64,000 nucleotides of DNA from Thalassotalea sp. GTDB taxonomy: Bacteria > Pseudomonadota > Gammaproteobacteria > Enterobacterales > Alteromonadaceae. The notes beneath the pieces were generated by a model, which saw nothing but the letters and a program-made list of their open reading frames with translations, made no database searches and was not told the origin of the DNA. The translations under genes and the position numbers were made by a program. This document shows, one piece after another, positions 54,936 through 63,874 of the stretch (its first letter is position 1; the number at the start of each line of letters is the position of its first letter). The stretch is taken from NCBI GenBank assembly GCA_029237915.1, contig JAQWHD010000020.1, positions 57,910-121,909 on the forward strand. The letters are read 5' to 3'.

Positions 54936-56222
54936 ATTAATACCAATAACGACATATTTGAAGACTACGCAACCACCCCTGTACCTGAACATAAAACAGT
55001 AGGCGGTGTGAGGATAGGTATGGTAAATGGTGGTTTAGCCTTTGCGGTCCCAGGGCTACTTACAGGTCTCGAATTAGGCACTGCGCTTGGTTTAGAGCAA
55101 AGTATCTATGTGTTTTTTTTAGGTGGTTTGATCCTATCAATCTTAGGTGTCGTTACTGGCCTCGTTGGTATGCATAGCCGCTTATCCTCTTGTATGACAA
55201 TGAAGTTTGTTTTTGGCAAGCAGGGTGCAAATGTTCTCAGTTTTGCCTTTGTTGTCGCCTTACTTGGCTGGTATGGAGTCAATATTGATTTATTTAGTAG
55301 TGTTACTCAGCGCCTACTTCTAGACGGATTTAATATATCTTCACAAATATGGTTGCTTGAAATAATCTTTGGTGTCGTTGTTACATTAACCACTATTTTA
55401 GGTTTTAAGCTACTAGATAAACTGTCCAGTTTGTTTGTACCCATAATGTTTTTATTGGTTGTGTATATGGTTTATCAAAGCATTAATTATGACCAAACCA
55501 TTAATGACATTACCACCACTGTGGTAAGTTTTAGTTTTGGTGAAGCGGTATCTATAGTGGTTGGTAGTTTTATTGTTAGCGTAGTATTAATGCCTGATTT
55601 TACGCGTTTTTCAGCAAGCCAAAAGGACACTACAATAGCCTCATTTTTGCCCTTTTTAGGATTAAGCACTTTTGTTTATATCGCTTCTGCCTTTGCCGGG
55701 TTAGCTGTAATGGAAAGTGATATTTTAAAGGTTATGCTCGCCCTTGGTTTAGGCTGGTTTGCCTTTGCCTTATTAATTTTATCAAGCTGGGTTACCAATG
55801 TGGTTAATTTGTATAGTTCGGCTTTAGGGCTATCAGCTATTAATCCTAAATGGCAAGAGTGGAAAGTGATTGTTGTTGCTGGTTTACTTGGCACTGTTGT
55901 GGCGACATTTAACTTACTCAATAATTTCACTGACTTCTTATTTGGCTTATCCATTATCTTTGTACCGGTTGCTTCTATCTATGTTACCGATTTCTTTATT
56001 TTACGTAATAAAAAACCTTATCAAATAAAAGATCTAAAGAGTATAGATAACCTTAATGTGAGCGCTTTGATTGCCTGGTTTATTGGTATGGCGGTGACCT
56101 TGTTTGTTAATAAAGGCTATATAACCTTAACCACAATAGAAGTGTGCGATGCTATTTTGGTGACTACACCTTTATATTATTTTCTAAGTAAGCGTATAAA
56201 ACGCAATTTCACCGTACGTTAA
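54936..56222 (+). CDS. NCS1-family nucleobase/hydantoin permease (CodB-like), probable ATT start
   Basis: A membrane carrier of about 428 residues with 12 helices. The first canonical start in frame is GTG 55008, but the frame is open to 54909. The upstream codons encode D-Y-A-T-T-P-V-P-E-H-K-T-V-G-G-V-R-I-G, matching the conserved P-V-P-x-x-x-x-x-G leader that precedes helix 1 in CodB. No ATG, GTG or TTG exists in that part. An AAGGA site (54924-54928) lies 7 bases before ATT 54936, so I call ATT as the start. The gene lies after the TonB receptor and before DUF917. The substrate is probably cytosine, hydantoin or a related ring. Confidence 0.8.
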   Translation: MNTNNDIFEDYATTPVPEHKTVGGVRIGMVNGGLAFAVPGLLTGLELGTALGLEQSIYVFFLGGLILSILGVVTGLVGMHSRLSSCMTMKFVFGKQGANVLSFAFVVALLGWYGVNIDLFSSVTQRLLLDGFNISSQIWLLEIIFGVVVTLTTILGFKLLDKLSSLFVPIMFLLVVYMVYQSINYDQTINDITTTVVSFSFGEAVSIVVGSFIVSVVLMPDFTRFSASQKDTTIASFLPFLGLSTFVYIASAFAGLAVMESDILKVMLALGLGWFAFALLILSSWVTNVVNLYSSALGLSAINPKWQEWKVIVVAGLLGTVVATFNLLNNFTDFLFGLSIIFVPVASIYVTDFFILRNKKPYQIKDLKSIDNLNVSALIAWFIGMAVTLFVNKGYITLTTIEVCDAILVTTPLYYFLSKRIKRNFTVR

Positions 56223-56392
56223 ACAAACAGTTAGCATGAAATATTGGACAGGATTAAATGTTAGCAAAATATTATTTTTTAAGTTCTGTATCTATTCAAA
56301 ATATAACCGTGCAGGCGCGTAAGTTTACAAAACTTAAATTTGTGTCATTGCATTAAAATATTAACAACTAACGAGTAAATGGTTCCAAGCAT

Positions 56393-57508
56393 ATGAAAGT
56401 GACAACCCTTAATAAACAAGACTTATCTGATATTTTATATGGCTGTACCATCTTTGGTACTGGCGGTGGTGGCGAACTTGATGAAGGTTTCGACTACATT
56501 GACAGGGCACTAGCTGCTGGCAAAGAATTTAAACTGGTGAGCATTGATGAAGTCCCTAATTCGGCCAAAATTTGTACGCCTTATATGCTTGGGGCAATTT
56601 CACCTTTAAGTGCTAAAGAAGAGTTGGCTTATAAAGAACTTCCGCGCAGCAAAGAGCCGTCAATAATGACAGCTTTTAAGCGTTTAGAAAAATACACTGG
56701 TGATTCTTACTTCGGTACCGTTTGTTGTGAGTTAGGCGGCTCAAATACCGCCATATCCTTTTATGTTGCAGCCATGTCTGATGGTTATATTATCGATGCC
56801 GATCCCGCAGGTCGAGCCGTACCTGAAATAACCCATTCAACGTATTACTTAAATGGCTTACCTGCCGCACCAATTGTTACCGCAAATGAATTTGGTGAGT
56901 GCTTTATCTGTGAAAATGTTAAGGACGATCTTCGTGCTGAATCTATTGTGCGCGCGTTAGCGCAAGTAAGTCGTAATGATATTGCTGCAATAGATCACGC
57001 TCTTGACGCGAAAGATCTTAAAAATGCGCTTATTAAAGGGACAATTACCAAATCATTAGAAATGGGTAGGGTATATCGACAAGCTAAGGCTAATGGTGAT
57101 GACTTAGCTGAAGTTATTGCTCAACAAGGCGGTGGTTTTGTTACCTTTAGAGGTAAAACTAAAGACTACTACTTTGCATTAGAAAATGGTTTCACCGTAG
57201 GGTATGTGAGTATTGAAGGTGTAGATGAGTATCAAGGTAATACTTATGATATAGAAATCAAAAATGAAAACTTGGTTGCAAGACGTAATGGCAAGGTTGA
57301 TGTAACTATTCCTGATTTAATTTGTTGTATTGACTTAGATCGAGCTGAACCCGTCACCAACCCTAACCACATAAATGGTATGAATATAGCCATTGTTATT
57401 TTACCTGCTCCGCAAGAATTCACTACAGAAAAAGGATTGCAAGCATTTGGTCCTACTTATGTCGGATTAGATCAGGCTTATATACCCGCTATAAAAAATA
57501 AAAAATAA
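56393..57508 (+). CDS. DUF917 family protein (hydantoinase/thiohydantoin desulfurase-like)
   Basis: A 371-residue protein with the DUF917 N-terminal motif Y-G-C-T-I-F-G-T-G-G-G-G-E-L-D-E-G (17-33), then G-S-N-T-A near 115, D-A-D-P-A-G-R-A-V-P-E near 136-146 and I-C-C-I-D-L-D near 314-320. Family members are found beside hydantoinases and nucleobase permeases; one is described as an S-methyl-thiohydantoin desulfurase. Its position after an NCS1 permease fits catabolism of a hydantoin-like compound. Exact chemistry is unknown. Its last codons run into a 7-base repeat. Confidence 0.88.
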   Translation: MKVTTLNKQDLSDILYGCTIFGTGGGGELDEGFDYIDRALAAGKEFKLVSIDEVPNSAKICTPYMLGAISPLSAKEELAYKELPRSKEPSIMTAFKRLEKYTGDSYFGTVCCELGGSNTAISFYVAAMSDGYIIDADPAGRAVPEITHSTYYLNGLPAAPIVTANEFGECFICENVKDDLRAESIVRALAQVSRNDIAAIDHALDAKDLKNALIKGTITKSLEMGRVYRQAKANGDDLAEVIAQQGGGFVTFRGKTKDYYFALENGFTVGYVSIEGVDEYQGNTYDIEIKNENLVARRNGKVDVTIPDLICCIDLDRAEPVTNPNHINGMNIAIVILPAPQEFTTEKGLQAFGPTYVGLDQAYIPAIKNKK

Positions 57509-57526
57509 AAAATAAAAAATAAAAAA
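57492..57526. repeat. Short tandem repeat, TAAAAAA x5
   Basis: Five perfect 7-base units start inside the last codons of the DUF917 gene and extend past its stop. Since the unit is not a multiple of three, unit gain or loss before the stop would change the last residues. Confidence 0.95.
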
Positions 57527-57630
57527 TAAGAATTAAAACGAATGTACTTAGAAGTCTTCGTTAACAATTTTGCCACATAAAATCGATAACAATTACAATT
57601 TATCTATCAGTAGCATGTTATAAATAAGTT

Positions 57631-58584
57631 ATGAACTTTAACGACTATTTTAATCAGCTACCTCCCGAGCTTACATTAACCTTTGCTAGTGCCGAGGAGA
57701 ATGAAGAGTTGATGAAGGAAATTGAAGTTAATCAATTGGTTACTCAATTAGGTAGAGGGGCTTTTCAATGTGGTGTTGCTGAACGCACTATTGATGATGT
57801 CAGTTTAGTTTCGGATCGATTTAATACCGCGATATCCGTTTTTATTGAACCTCCCAAAGAAACTATCTGCTTAATGATGGCCTCTGCTCCAGATAATGAA
57901 ATATCAATTAGTGGGCAAACCTTTGACCACGATGTAATGACCATATTACCTAGTAACTATGCCGTTGATATGGTGAGCAAAGGTATGTGCGGCTCAGATT
58001 CAATAATGCTCTCAAAAGCGAAGTTTACCCAAATAAGTCAATCGGTTAACCCACAATCACAAGCCATTGATATCGCTAGCCATATTCGATTAAACCCAGC
58101 CGAAGCAATGTTTTGGCGCAACAGTATTGTTAATGGTATTAATAATGGCACGGACTCTGAATCTTTAGACAATATGATGAGCTTATATATTGCTAGGTTA
58201 ACTGATGGTAGTGATAGTAATTACTCAGACTTGCCAATTCACCTTGATAAGCGAATTAAAGTGGCTCGGCAGATCCGAGATTATATGCAAGAGCATCACC
58301 AACAAAAAATAAGTTTAGATATGTTATGCCTGCAAATGGGCATTAGTATTCGCTCATTACAACGCTGTTTTAAAGATTATTTTGGCTGTTCTATCTTAGT
58401 GTACCTACAAGCTTTGCGCTTAAAAGCCGTACATAAACAAATTATCCATAATAAACAAAATCATTTATCGGTAAGTGATATTGCTATGCAACATGGCTTT
58501 TCACATTTAGGCCGTTTTTCTACCGAATTTAAAAAACATTTCGGCATTTCTGCCAAACAATTACAATCTTCTTACCTTAATTAG
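57631..58584 (+). CDS. AraC-family transcriptional regulator
   Basis: A 317-residue protein. The C-terminal AraC domain (about 218-315) has two helix-turn-helix units: I-S-L-D-M-L-C-L-Q-M-G-I-S-I-R-S-L-Q-R-C-F near 227-247, and V-S-D-I-A-M-Q-H-G-F-S-H-L-G-R-F-S-T-E-F-K-K-H-F-G near 280-304. The N-terminal domain (1-200) is an uncharacterised sensor. It stands alone between the DUF917 gene and the RND exporter, both on the same strand; it could control either, and sequence does not decide. Confidence 0.9.
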   Translation: MNFNDYFNQLPPELTLTFASAEENEELMKEIEVNQLVTQLGRGAFQCGVAERTIDDVSLVSDRFNTAISVFIEPPKETICLMMASAPDNEISISGQTFDHDVMTILPSNYAVDMVSKGMCGSDSIMLSKAKFTQISQSVNPQSQAIDIASHIRLNPAEAMFWRNSIVNGINNGTDSESLDNMMSLYIARLTDGSDSNYSDLPIHLDKRIKVARQIRDYMQEHHQQKISLDMLCLQMGISIRSLQRCFKDYFGCSILVYLQALRLKAVHKQIIHNKQNHLSVSDIAMQHGFSHLGRFSTEFKKHFGISAKQLQSSYLN

Positions 58585-58710
58585 CAGTCCCTTTACATTA
58601 AACAACAATTCTCTTAACAAGGTGTCGTTATCTGGATACTTTTATTTTTAATATTGGCTATTATACTCATATAAATTTTATAACTTTCTAATATCGTTAA
58701 GGAAACCACC

Positions 58711-61131
58711 TTGAGTAATAATGATAACTTTCAAACAAAGGCCGATAATGCCTTTGCAAACATCGGTAATGTTATTTACCGTTTTCGTTGGTTAGTACTA
58801 ATCCTGTTTATTGGCCTAAGCTTTGGCGCATTAACATTATCGGGCACAGTTCGTACCGATAATAGTTTTGACGCTTACTTCCAAGAAAGTGATAGCACTT
58901 ACAAAAATTACATTAATTACCAAAAAGATTTCGGCTCAGATGAGGTGACTTATATTCTTTATAACGCCCCAGATAAAGAGCACGGTCCGTTTGATATGGA
59001 TGTGATGGAAAAAATCACTAAACTAACGCAAGAGTTAGAAAATACCGTGCCGTTTGTTGAAGAGGTGACGAGTTTATCTAACGTTGAATTTATTGACGCC
59101 GATGGCGACTCAATGCAAATTCGTAAAATCGAATTAGACTTTCCTGAAAATCAACAAAAGTTACTCGAACGTCGTGACTCTATGCTTGATAAACCTATCT
59201 ACATTAACAGCCTAGTGAATAAAGAAGGCAGCGATGCGGCGATTATTATTGAAATGTCACGCACCAGTAGCGACCCTATTGAAATGCTACGTGTTGACCC
59301 TGAAGCTGGCGATGTATTACCTAACTTATACCCGCAAGCGTCGAATCAAAAAATTAATGAAATTTTAGCAAAACCAGAATATGCCGGTATTAGCTTTTAC
59401 CGCACTGGTGATGTACCAATGAACGCTAATTACAATGAGATCGTTACCGCTGAATCTGAAACATTCATCTTACTATCGATTATCTTAGTTGCTGTTATCA
59501 CTATTATTGCTTTTCGTTTACACCTAGCAACCTTATTTGGCCCAATATTAGTCGTATTACTTGGCGTATTCTTTACTTTAGCTTTTATGGGCGTTGCCGA
59601 TTACAGCATAGGTTTATTATTCTTAATTGCCCCGGTATTAATTACCGCCATTGGCGCTGCGCAATGTGTGCACTTTATCTCTGAATTCCAACAACAACGT
59701 CGTAGTGGTGAAACTCGACAAGTTGCAGTGCGCAATACACTAAGCCATGTTGGTTTACCAAGCTTATTAGCTGCTCTTACAACGGCTGCTGGTTTCTTTG
59801 CTATGAGTGGTTCAAAAATTAAAGCGGTTGCTGATTTATCTATTTATCTAGGTGTTGGCGTTATCGCCTTATTCTTCATTACCGTGATTGTGATGATAGT
59901 GTTCTTATCGTTTGGTAAAAATGAACCGGTAAAAGAAAAAGCATTAACGGTTAACCGCCGTGAAAAACTATCGCAAGGTATTTTAAGCGCTGTTTATAAC
60001 ACGGTAATTGCTAATCCTAAGCGCGTAATTATGGCCTTTGCATTCTTGCTTGTTATTGCCGTTGCTGGACTTAACCAATTAAAAGTAAGTTTTAATTTTA
60101 TCACCGACTTTAATGAGTCTGCGACTGTTCGCGTTGAAACTGAATTTGCCGAAGATAAAATGGGCGGCATTTTAAATGTGGTTTACGTGTTTAATACCGA
60201 ACAAGCTGATGGCGTTAAATCACTTGCCGTACTTGAGCAAATTGAAGCACTGCAAAATAAAGCCAATGAATTCGACCTGGTGAGTAAAACCTATTCAATC
60301 GTTGATTTATTAAAAGACATTAACCAAAGCTTCCACGGTGGTGATAAGGCTTATCATACTCTGCCTGAAAGTGATGACTTAGTATCACAGTACTTATTAA
60401 TGTATGAAATTTCTGGTGGTGAAGACTTAGACGATTACCTTTCAGGTGATTACTCAAAAGCGGCGTTAGAATTACGCGTGCAAAGCCAAGACTCTTACTT
60501 AGTTATCGATTTTATGGAAGAGCTTAATCAGCACCTGCCAAGTGCTGAAGTACAAGCACAAACGGCTAAAGTTGAAGAAACTGGTGTTGGCGCATTATGG
60601 ATGAAGATGGCTGATTATATTGCAGAGAGCCAAATATCAGGTTACTTCTATGCATTTGTGATGATTGCCGTATTACTTTGTTTAGTATTTGGTTCGGTTA
60701 AAGTTGGCTTAATTTCAATGATCCCAAACCTTGTACCAATCGTTATTGTGCTTGGTTACATGGGGTGGGCAGGATTACACCTAGACTACTTCCGCTTATT
60801 AATTGCCACGGTTGCTATTGGTATTGCCGTTGATGACTCAGTACATATGATGCTACGTCTACGTAGAGAGTTCTTCAAAACCGGTAACTATGCGCAAGCT
60901 ATTAAAAACAGCTTACAAGGTGTGGGCGCGGCGCTAATGACAACGTCAGTTATTTTGGTTGTGGCATTCTCTGTTTACCTTACCTCGCAAATGAATGTTC
61001 TAGGTAGTTTTGGTAGTCTATTAACCTTATGTATTGTTATGGCACTACTTGCCGACTTGTTTTTACTACCCGCATTAATGCTAGTATTAAAACCATTTGG
61101 TAAAGAATTTAAAGCGAAGCTAAGCTTTTAA
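58711..61131 (+). CDS. RND/MMPL-family exporter (Patched-like)
   Basis: An 806-residue protein starting at TTG 58711 with AAGGAAA about 8 bases upstream. It has two repeats of 6 helices, each with a large periplasmic domain. The sterol-sensing-like segments are near 250-400 and 640-795. The motif G-I-A-V-D-D-S-V-H (about 706-714) is the RND proton-relay region. It resembles the MMPL/HpnN type that moves lipids or hydrophobic compounds from the inner membrane rather than the AcrB drug pump, as there is no membrane fusion protein gene. It is followed by a LolA-like and a barrel protein. Confidence 0.9.
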   Translation: MSNNDNFQTKADNAFANIGNVIYRFRWLVLILFIGLSFGALTLSGTVRTDNSFDAYFQESDSTYKNYINYQKDFGSDEVTYILYNAPDKEHGPFDMDVMEKITKLTQELENTVPFVEEVTSLSNVEFIDADGDSMQIRKIELDFPENQQKLLERRDSMLDKPIYINSLVNKEGSDAAIIIEMSRTSSDPIEMLRVDPEAGDVLPNLYPQASNQKINEILAKPEYAGISFYRTGDVPMNANYNEIVTAESETFILLSIILVAVITIIAFRLHLATLFGPILVVLLGVFFTLAFMGVADYSIGLLFLIAPVLITAIGAAQCVHFISEFQQQRRSGETRQVAVRNTLSHVGLPSLLAALTTAAGFFAMSGSKIKAVADLSIYLGVGVIALFFITVIVMIVFLSFGKNEPVKEKALTVNRREKLSQGILSAVYNTVIANPKRVIMAFAFLLVIAVAGLNQLKVSFNFITDFNESATVRVETEFAEDKMGGILNVVYVFNTEQADGVKSLAVLEQIEALQNKANEFDLVSKTYSIVDLLKDINQSFHGGDKAYHTLPESDDLVSQYLLMYEISGGEDLDDYLSGDYSKAALELRVQSQDSYLVIDFMEELNQHLPSAEVQAQTAKVEETGVGALWMKMADYIAESQISGYFYAFVMIAVLLCLVFGSVKVGLISMIPNLVPIVIVLGYMGWAGLHLDYFRLLIATVAIGIAVDDSVHMMLRLRREFFKTGNYAQAIKNSLQGVGAALMTTSVILVVAFSVYLTSQMNVLGSFGSLLTLCIVMALLADLFLLPALMLVLKPFGKEFKAKLSF

Positions 61132-61160
61132 AATAAGCTAAAAATCTAAGCTAAAAATAT

Positions 61161-61196
61161 AAGCAAGCTAGTTCAATAAAAGTAACTAGCTTGCTT
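61161..61196 (+). terminator. Hairpin after the RND exporter gene
   Basis: A 13-base perfect stem (AAGCAAGCTAGTT and its complement) with a 10-base loop. It lacks a T run, so it may slow or protect the transcript rather than end it. Confidence 0.55.
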
Positions 61197-61223
61197 ACTC
61201 TAACTAAAGAATAAACTTACTCT

Positions 61224-61267
61224 ATTAGGGTAATTTAATGATTGTTAGTTCGTTAAATTACCCTAAT
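61224..61267 (+). promoter_or_regulatory. 15-bp inverted repeat upstream of the LolA-like gene
   Basis: ATTAGGGTAATTTAA and its exact complement around a 14-base loop. It lies about 30 bases before the start codon of the LolA-like gene, so it could fold in the leader RNA or be an operator. Confidence 0.55.
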
Positions 61268-61296
61268 AATGTAAATCATAAAACTAAGGATCTTTA

Positions 61297-62115
61297 ATGT
61301 ACCTTGCTGTTAAAAACAACATAGCTAAACCTGCCGTCGGCTTGTTTTTAGCCCTTTCCATTTTATCTTTACCTGCACTCGCAAATAGCAGCGCTGATAA
61401 TAAAGCAAAAGGTAGGCAAATTGCCCTAGAAGCTGATAAGCGTGAAAGCGGTTTTGGCAATAGTGAAGAGTTATTAAAAATGACTCTACGCGACAGCCGG
61501 GGCAATGAACGAGTTCGTGAAATGCGCATTAGGGTGCTTGAACGCGCCGATGGCGGTGATTGGAGTATGACGGTTTTTGATAATCCTAGAGATGTTAAAG
61601 GCACAGCATTATTAACCTACAGCAACGGCTTAGAGCCTGATGACCAATGGTTTTATTTACCAGCATTAAAAAGAGTAAAGCGCATCTCATCTAAAAACCG
61701 TTCAGGATCATTTATGGGCAGTGAATTTGCTTTTGAAGATATGAGCGCGTTTGAAGAAGTAAAATATGATTATGAGTTTATACGAGAAGAGCCTTGCGGT
61801 GAACAAACGTGTTTTGTGACCCAGTGGACGCCATTGTACGAAAACAGTGGTTACTCAAAAGCCATCGTTTGGCAAGACACTACCGAGTACCGCACTCATA
61901 AAATTGAGTATTACAATCAGCAAGGTAATTTTTACAAAACCTTAATAGCCAAAGATTATAAACTTTACAAAGAGCGTTTTTGGCGACCTATGACTTTGGT
62001 GATGACCAATCATAAAACTGAAAAAGAAACGCTGTTAAATTATAAAGATTATCAATTTGATCTTGGCTTTACTCAAAGTGATTTTAGCCAAAGCGCACTT
62101 AAGCGATTTCGCTAG
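61297..62115 (+). CDS. LolA-like outer-membrane lipoprotein-sorting family protein
   Basis: A 272-residue protein with a signal peptide (1 to about 30, ending P-A-L-A-N-S). The mature part has M-T-L-R-D-S-R-G-N-E-R-V-R-E-M-R-I-R, then L-T-Y-S-N-G and D-D-Q-W-F-Y-L-P-A-L-K-R-V-K-R-I-S-S near 110-127, and S-F-M-G-S-E-F-A-F-E-D-M near 134-145. This pattern belongs to the LolA-like fold group that commonly accompanies RND/MMPL exporters. It probably carries a lipophilic molecule across the periplasm. An AGGA site supports the start. Confidence 0.85.
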   Translation: MYLAVKNNIAKPAVGLFLALSILSLPALANSSADNKAKGRQIALEADKRESGFGNSEELLKMTLRDSRGNERVREMRIRVLERADGGDWSMTVFDNPRDVKGTALLTYSNGLEPDDQWFYLPALKRVKRISSKNRSGSFMGSEFAFEDMSAFEEVKYDYEFIREEPCGEQTCFVTQWTPLYENSGYSKAIVWQDTTEYRTHKIEYYNQQGNFYKTLIAKDYKLYKERFWRPMTLVMTNHKTEKETLLNYKDYQFDLGFTQSDFSQSALKRFR

Positions 62116-62175
62116 TCGCAATTAAAGTAATTAAAGTAAATTAATTATATTGAACTGGTTTATTAAGGTTAGCTA

Positions 62176-63405
62176 ATGCAGTGTTTTAAGCTTAAATCTA
62201 TCTTACTCGTAATAGCGGCAAGTTACTCTTTTATAGGTAACAGTGTATCTTATGCTGCTGACGATGCTTTATTTGGCGCAGAAGTTAGCGGCAATGTAGC
62301 AGGCGAGTATCGCCATTTTGAGTCAGACAAGCAGCGCAGTGGCCAACAAGACTCAAGCCTTTCATTATCATTTGAGCCAGAATTTTACTGGCAAATAGAG
62401 GACTCAAATAACTCAGTCGAGTTCCAACCCTTTATACGTATCGATGAAACCGACTCAAACCGAAGCCATGCTGATGTTCGCGAGCTTTATTGGCATCACT
62501 ATGATGATACCTGGGAAGTTAAAGCCGGTATTAGCCAAGTCTTTTGGGGTGTAACCGAAACCATTCACTTAGTTAATGTTATTAATCAAACCGACTCTGT
62601 TGAAAATCCAGATGGTGAAAGCTTTCTTGGTCAGCCTATGGTCAACCTTACTCTAATTAAAGACTGGGGCTTAGTTGATTTTTTCGTACTCCCTGGATTT
62701 CGTGAACGCACCTTTAACGACAGAGATGGCAGACCCGGTTCGCAAATGATCGTAAGTGATGACCACAGTGTTTATGAATCATCAGCAGAGGAGTTACATA
62801 CAGATTTAGCCGTACGTTGGTCACATAACATCGAAAGTTGGGATATTGGCGTATCGCATTTTTATGGAACCAGTAGGGCGCCGCGCTTTAGTGAAGATGA
62901 AGTGTATTTAAATCGCTATAACGAAATAGTTTACGTGCCTATTTACGACATTATTAATCAAACCGGTTTAGATTTACAAACTACCTTTGATGCGTGGTTA
63001 TTAAAGCTAGAAGTTATTCATCAAAATAATGCCGTTGGCAATTTTTATGCTGCAGCCGGTGGTTTTGAATATACTTTCTACTCTGTTGCCGATAGCGCCT
63101 CTGATATTGGTATCATAGTAGAGTACTTATATGATGAACGTGATGGCGAAATGGCCGATGATGATATTAGTGTTGCTGTGCGTTGGACCTTAAATGATAT
63201 CGACTCTACAGAATTACTTGCTGGTATCACTCAAGATATAGATAACCAATCACAATACTTCTTTGTTGAAGCACTCACTCGCATTGGTAATGACTTTACC
63301 TTGTCACTTGAATCAAGAGGGGTGACTAATACAGATCCTGATGACGCTAGTGTCATGCTTAAAGACAGTAACTATATGCAGTTAGAGCTGAGTTATTTTT
63401 TTTAA
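62176..63405 (+). CDS. Predicted outer-membrane beta-barrel protein
   Basis: A 409-residue protein with a signal peptide (1 to about 28, ending S-Y-A-A). It is rich in alternating beta-strand patterns (such as F-Q-P-F-I-R-I-D-E-T and V-K-A-G-I-S-Q-V-F-W-G) and ends Q-L-E-L-S-Y-F-F, with the C-terminal Phe used by the BAM machine. I read it as the outer-membrane partner of the RND and LolA-like proteins. It resembles the DUF1302-like barrels seen in such trios. It is 60 bases after the previous gene. Confidence 0.75.
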   Translation: MQCFKLKSILLVIAASYSFIGNSVSYAADDALFGAEVSGNVAGEYRHFESDKQRSGQQDSSLSLSFEPEFYWQIEDSNNSVEFQPFIRIDETDSNRSHADVRELYWHHYDDTWEVKAGISQVFWGVTETIHLVNVINQTDSVENPDGESFLGQPMVNLTLIKDWGLVDFFVLPGFRERTFNDRDGRPGSQMIVSDDHSVYESSAEELHTDLAVRWSHNIESWDIGVSHFYGTSRAPRFSEDEVYLNRYNEIVYVPIYDIINQTGLDLQTTFDAWLLKLEVIHQNNAVGNFYAAAGGFEYTFYSVADSASDIGIIVEYLYDERDGEMADDDISVAVRWTLNDIDSTELLAGITQDIDNQSQYFFVEALTRIGNDFTLSLESRGVTNTDPDDASVMLKDSNYMQLELSYFF

Positions 63406-63598
63406 AGAATTAAGTTAAAGACCTTATTATAAAGCATTACTTATATAGTTATGCTTTTCTCAACTCAAGAGTTTCAATTCATCCCACGCTTTTAAATATT
63501 AATATTAACCTAAAGTAACGTTTTTAGACTATAAACTCACAGTTTTTGTATAAATAATGCACGAATAAAAATTAATTCACTTTTTTAATAAAAAGGTG

Positions 63599-63626
63599 TT
63601 GATCTTCCTCTTCAGATCTATACAAT
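63599..63626 (+). promoter_or_regulatory. rrn promoter P1
   Basis: TTGATC, a 16-base spacer and TACAAT, followed by a GCGC discriminator typical of growth-rate and ppGpp-controlled stable RNA promoters. Confidence 0.75.
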
Positions 63627-63737
63627 GCGCTCCACTTCTTCGGGACATCCCAAAGAACGGTTAGAAGGTTAAGCATCGAGTAATTACTTAGTGTTTAACA
63701 GCAACAAAAACTTTTTAAAATCTTTTTTAAAAACACG

Positions 63738-63765
63738 TTGACTTCTTAACTGAGGTGCTTATAAT
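63738..63765 (+). promoter_or_regulatory. rrn promoter P2
   Basis: TTGACT, a 16-base spacer and a consensus TATAAT, followed by GCGCCTCC. Its downstream part (CTGCTTCGGG) resembles that of P1 (CACTTCTTCGGG). Confidence 0.88.
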
Positions 63766-63857
63766 GCGCCTCCTGCTTCGGGCAAACGGCAACGTTAACC
63801 GACAGCAACAAGAGCCTAGCGAATGCGACTAGCTCTTCTTATGAACGAACGTTTATA

Positions 63858-63874
63858 AGCTCTTTAACAATTAG
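63858..63874 (+). promoter_or_regulatory. boxA antitermination element of the rrn leader
   Basis: AGCTCTTTAACAATTAG matches the E. coli rrn leader boxA (TGCTCTTTAACAA). It recruits NusB/NusE so that RNA polymerase passes terminators in the rRNA genes. Confidence 0.9.
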
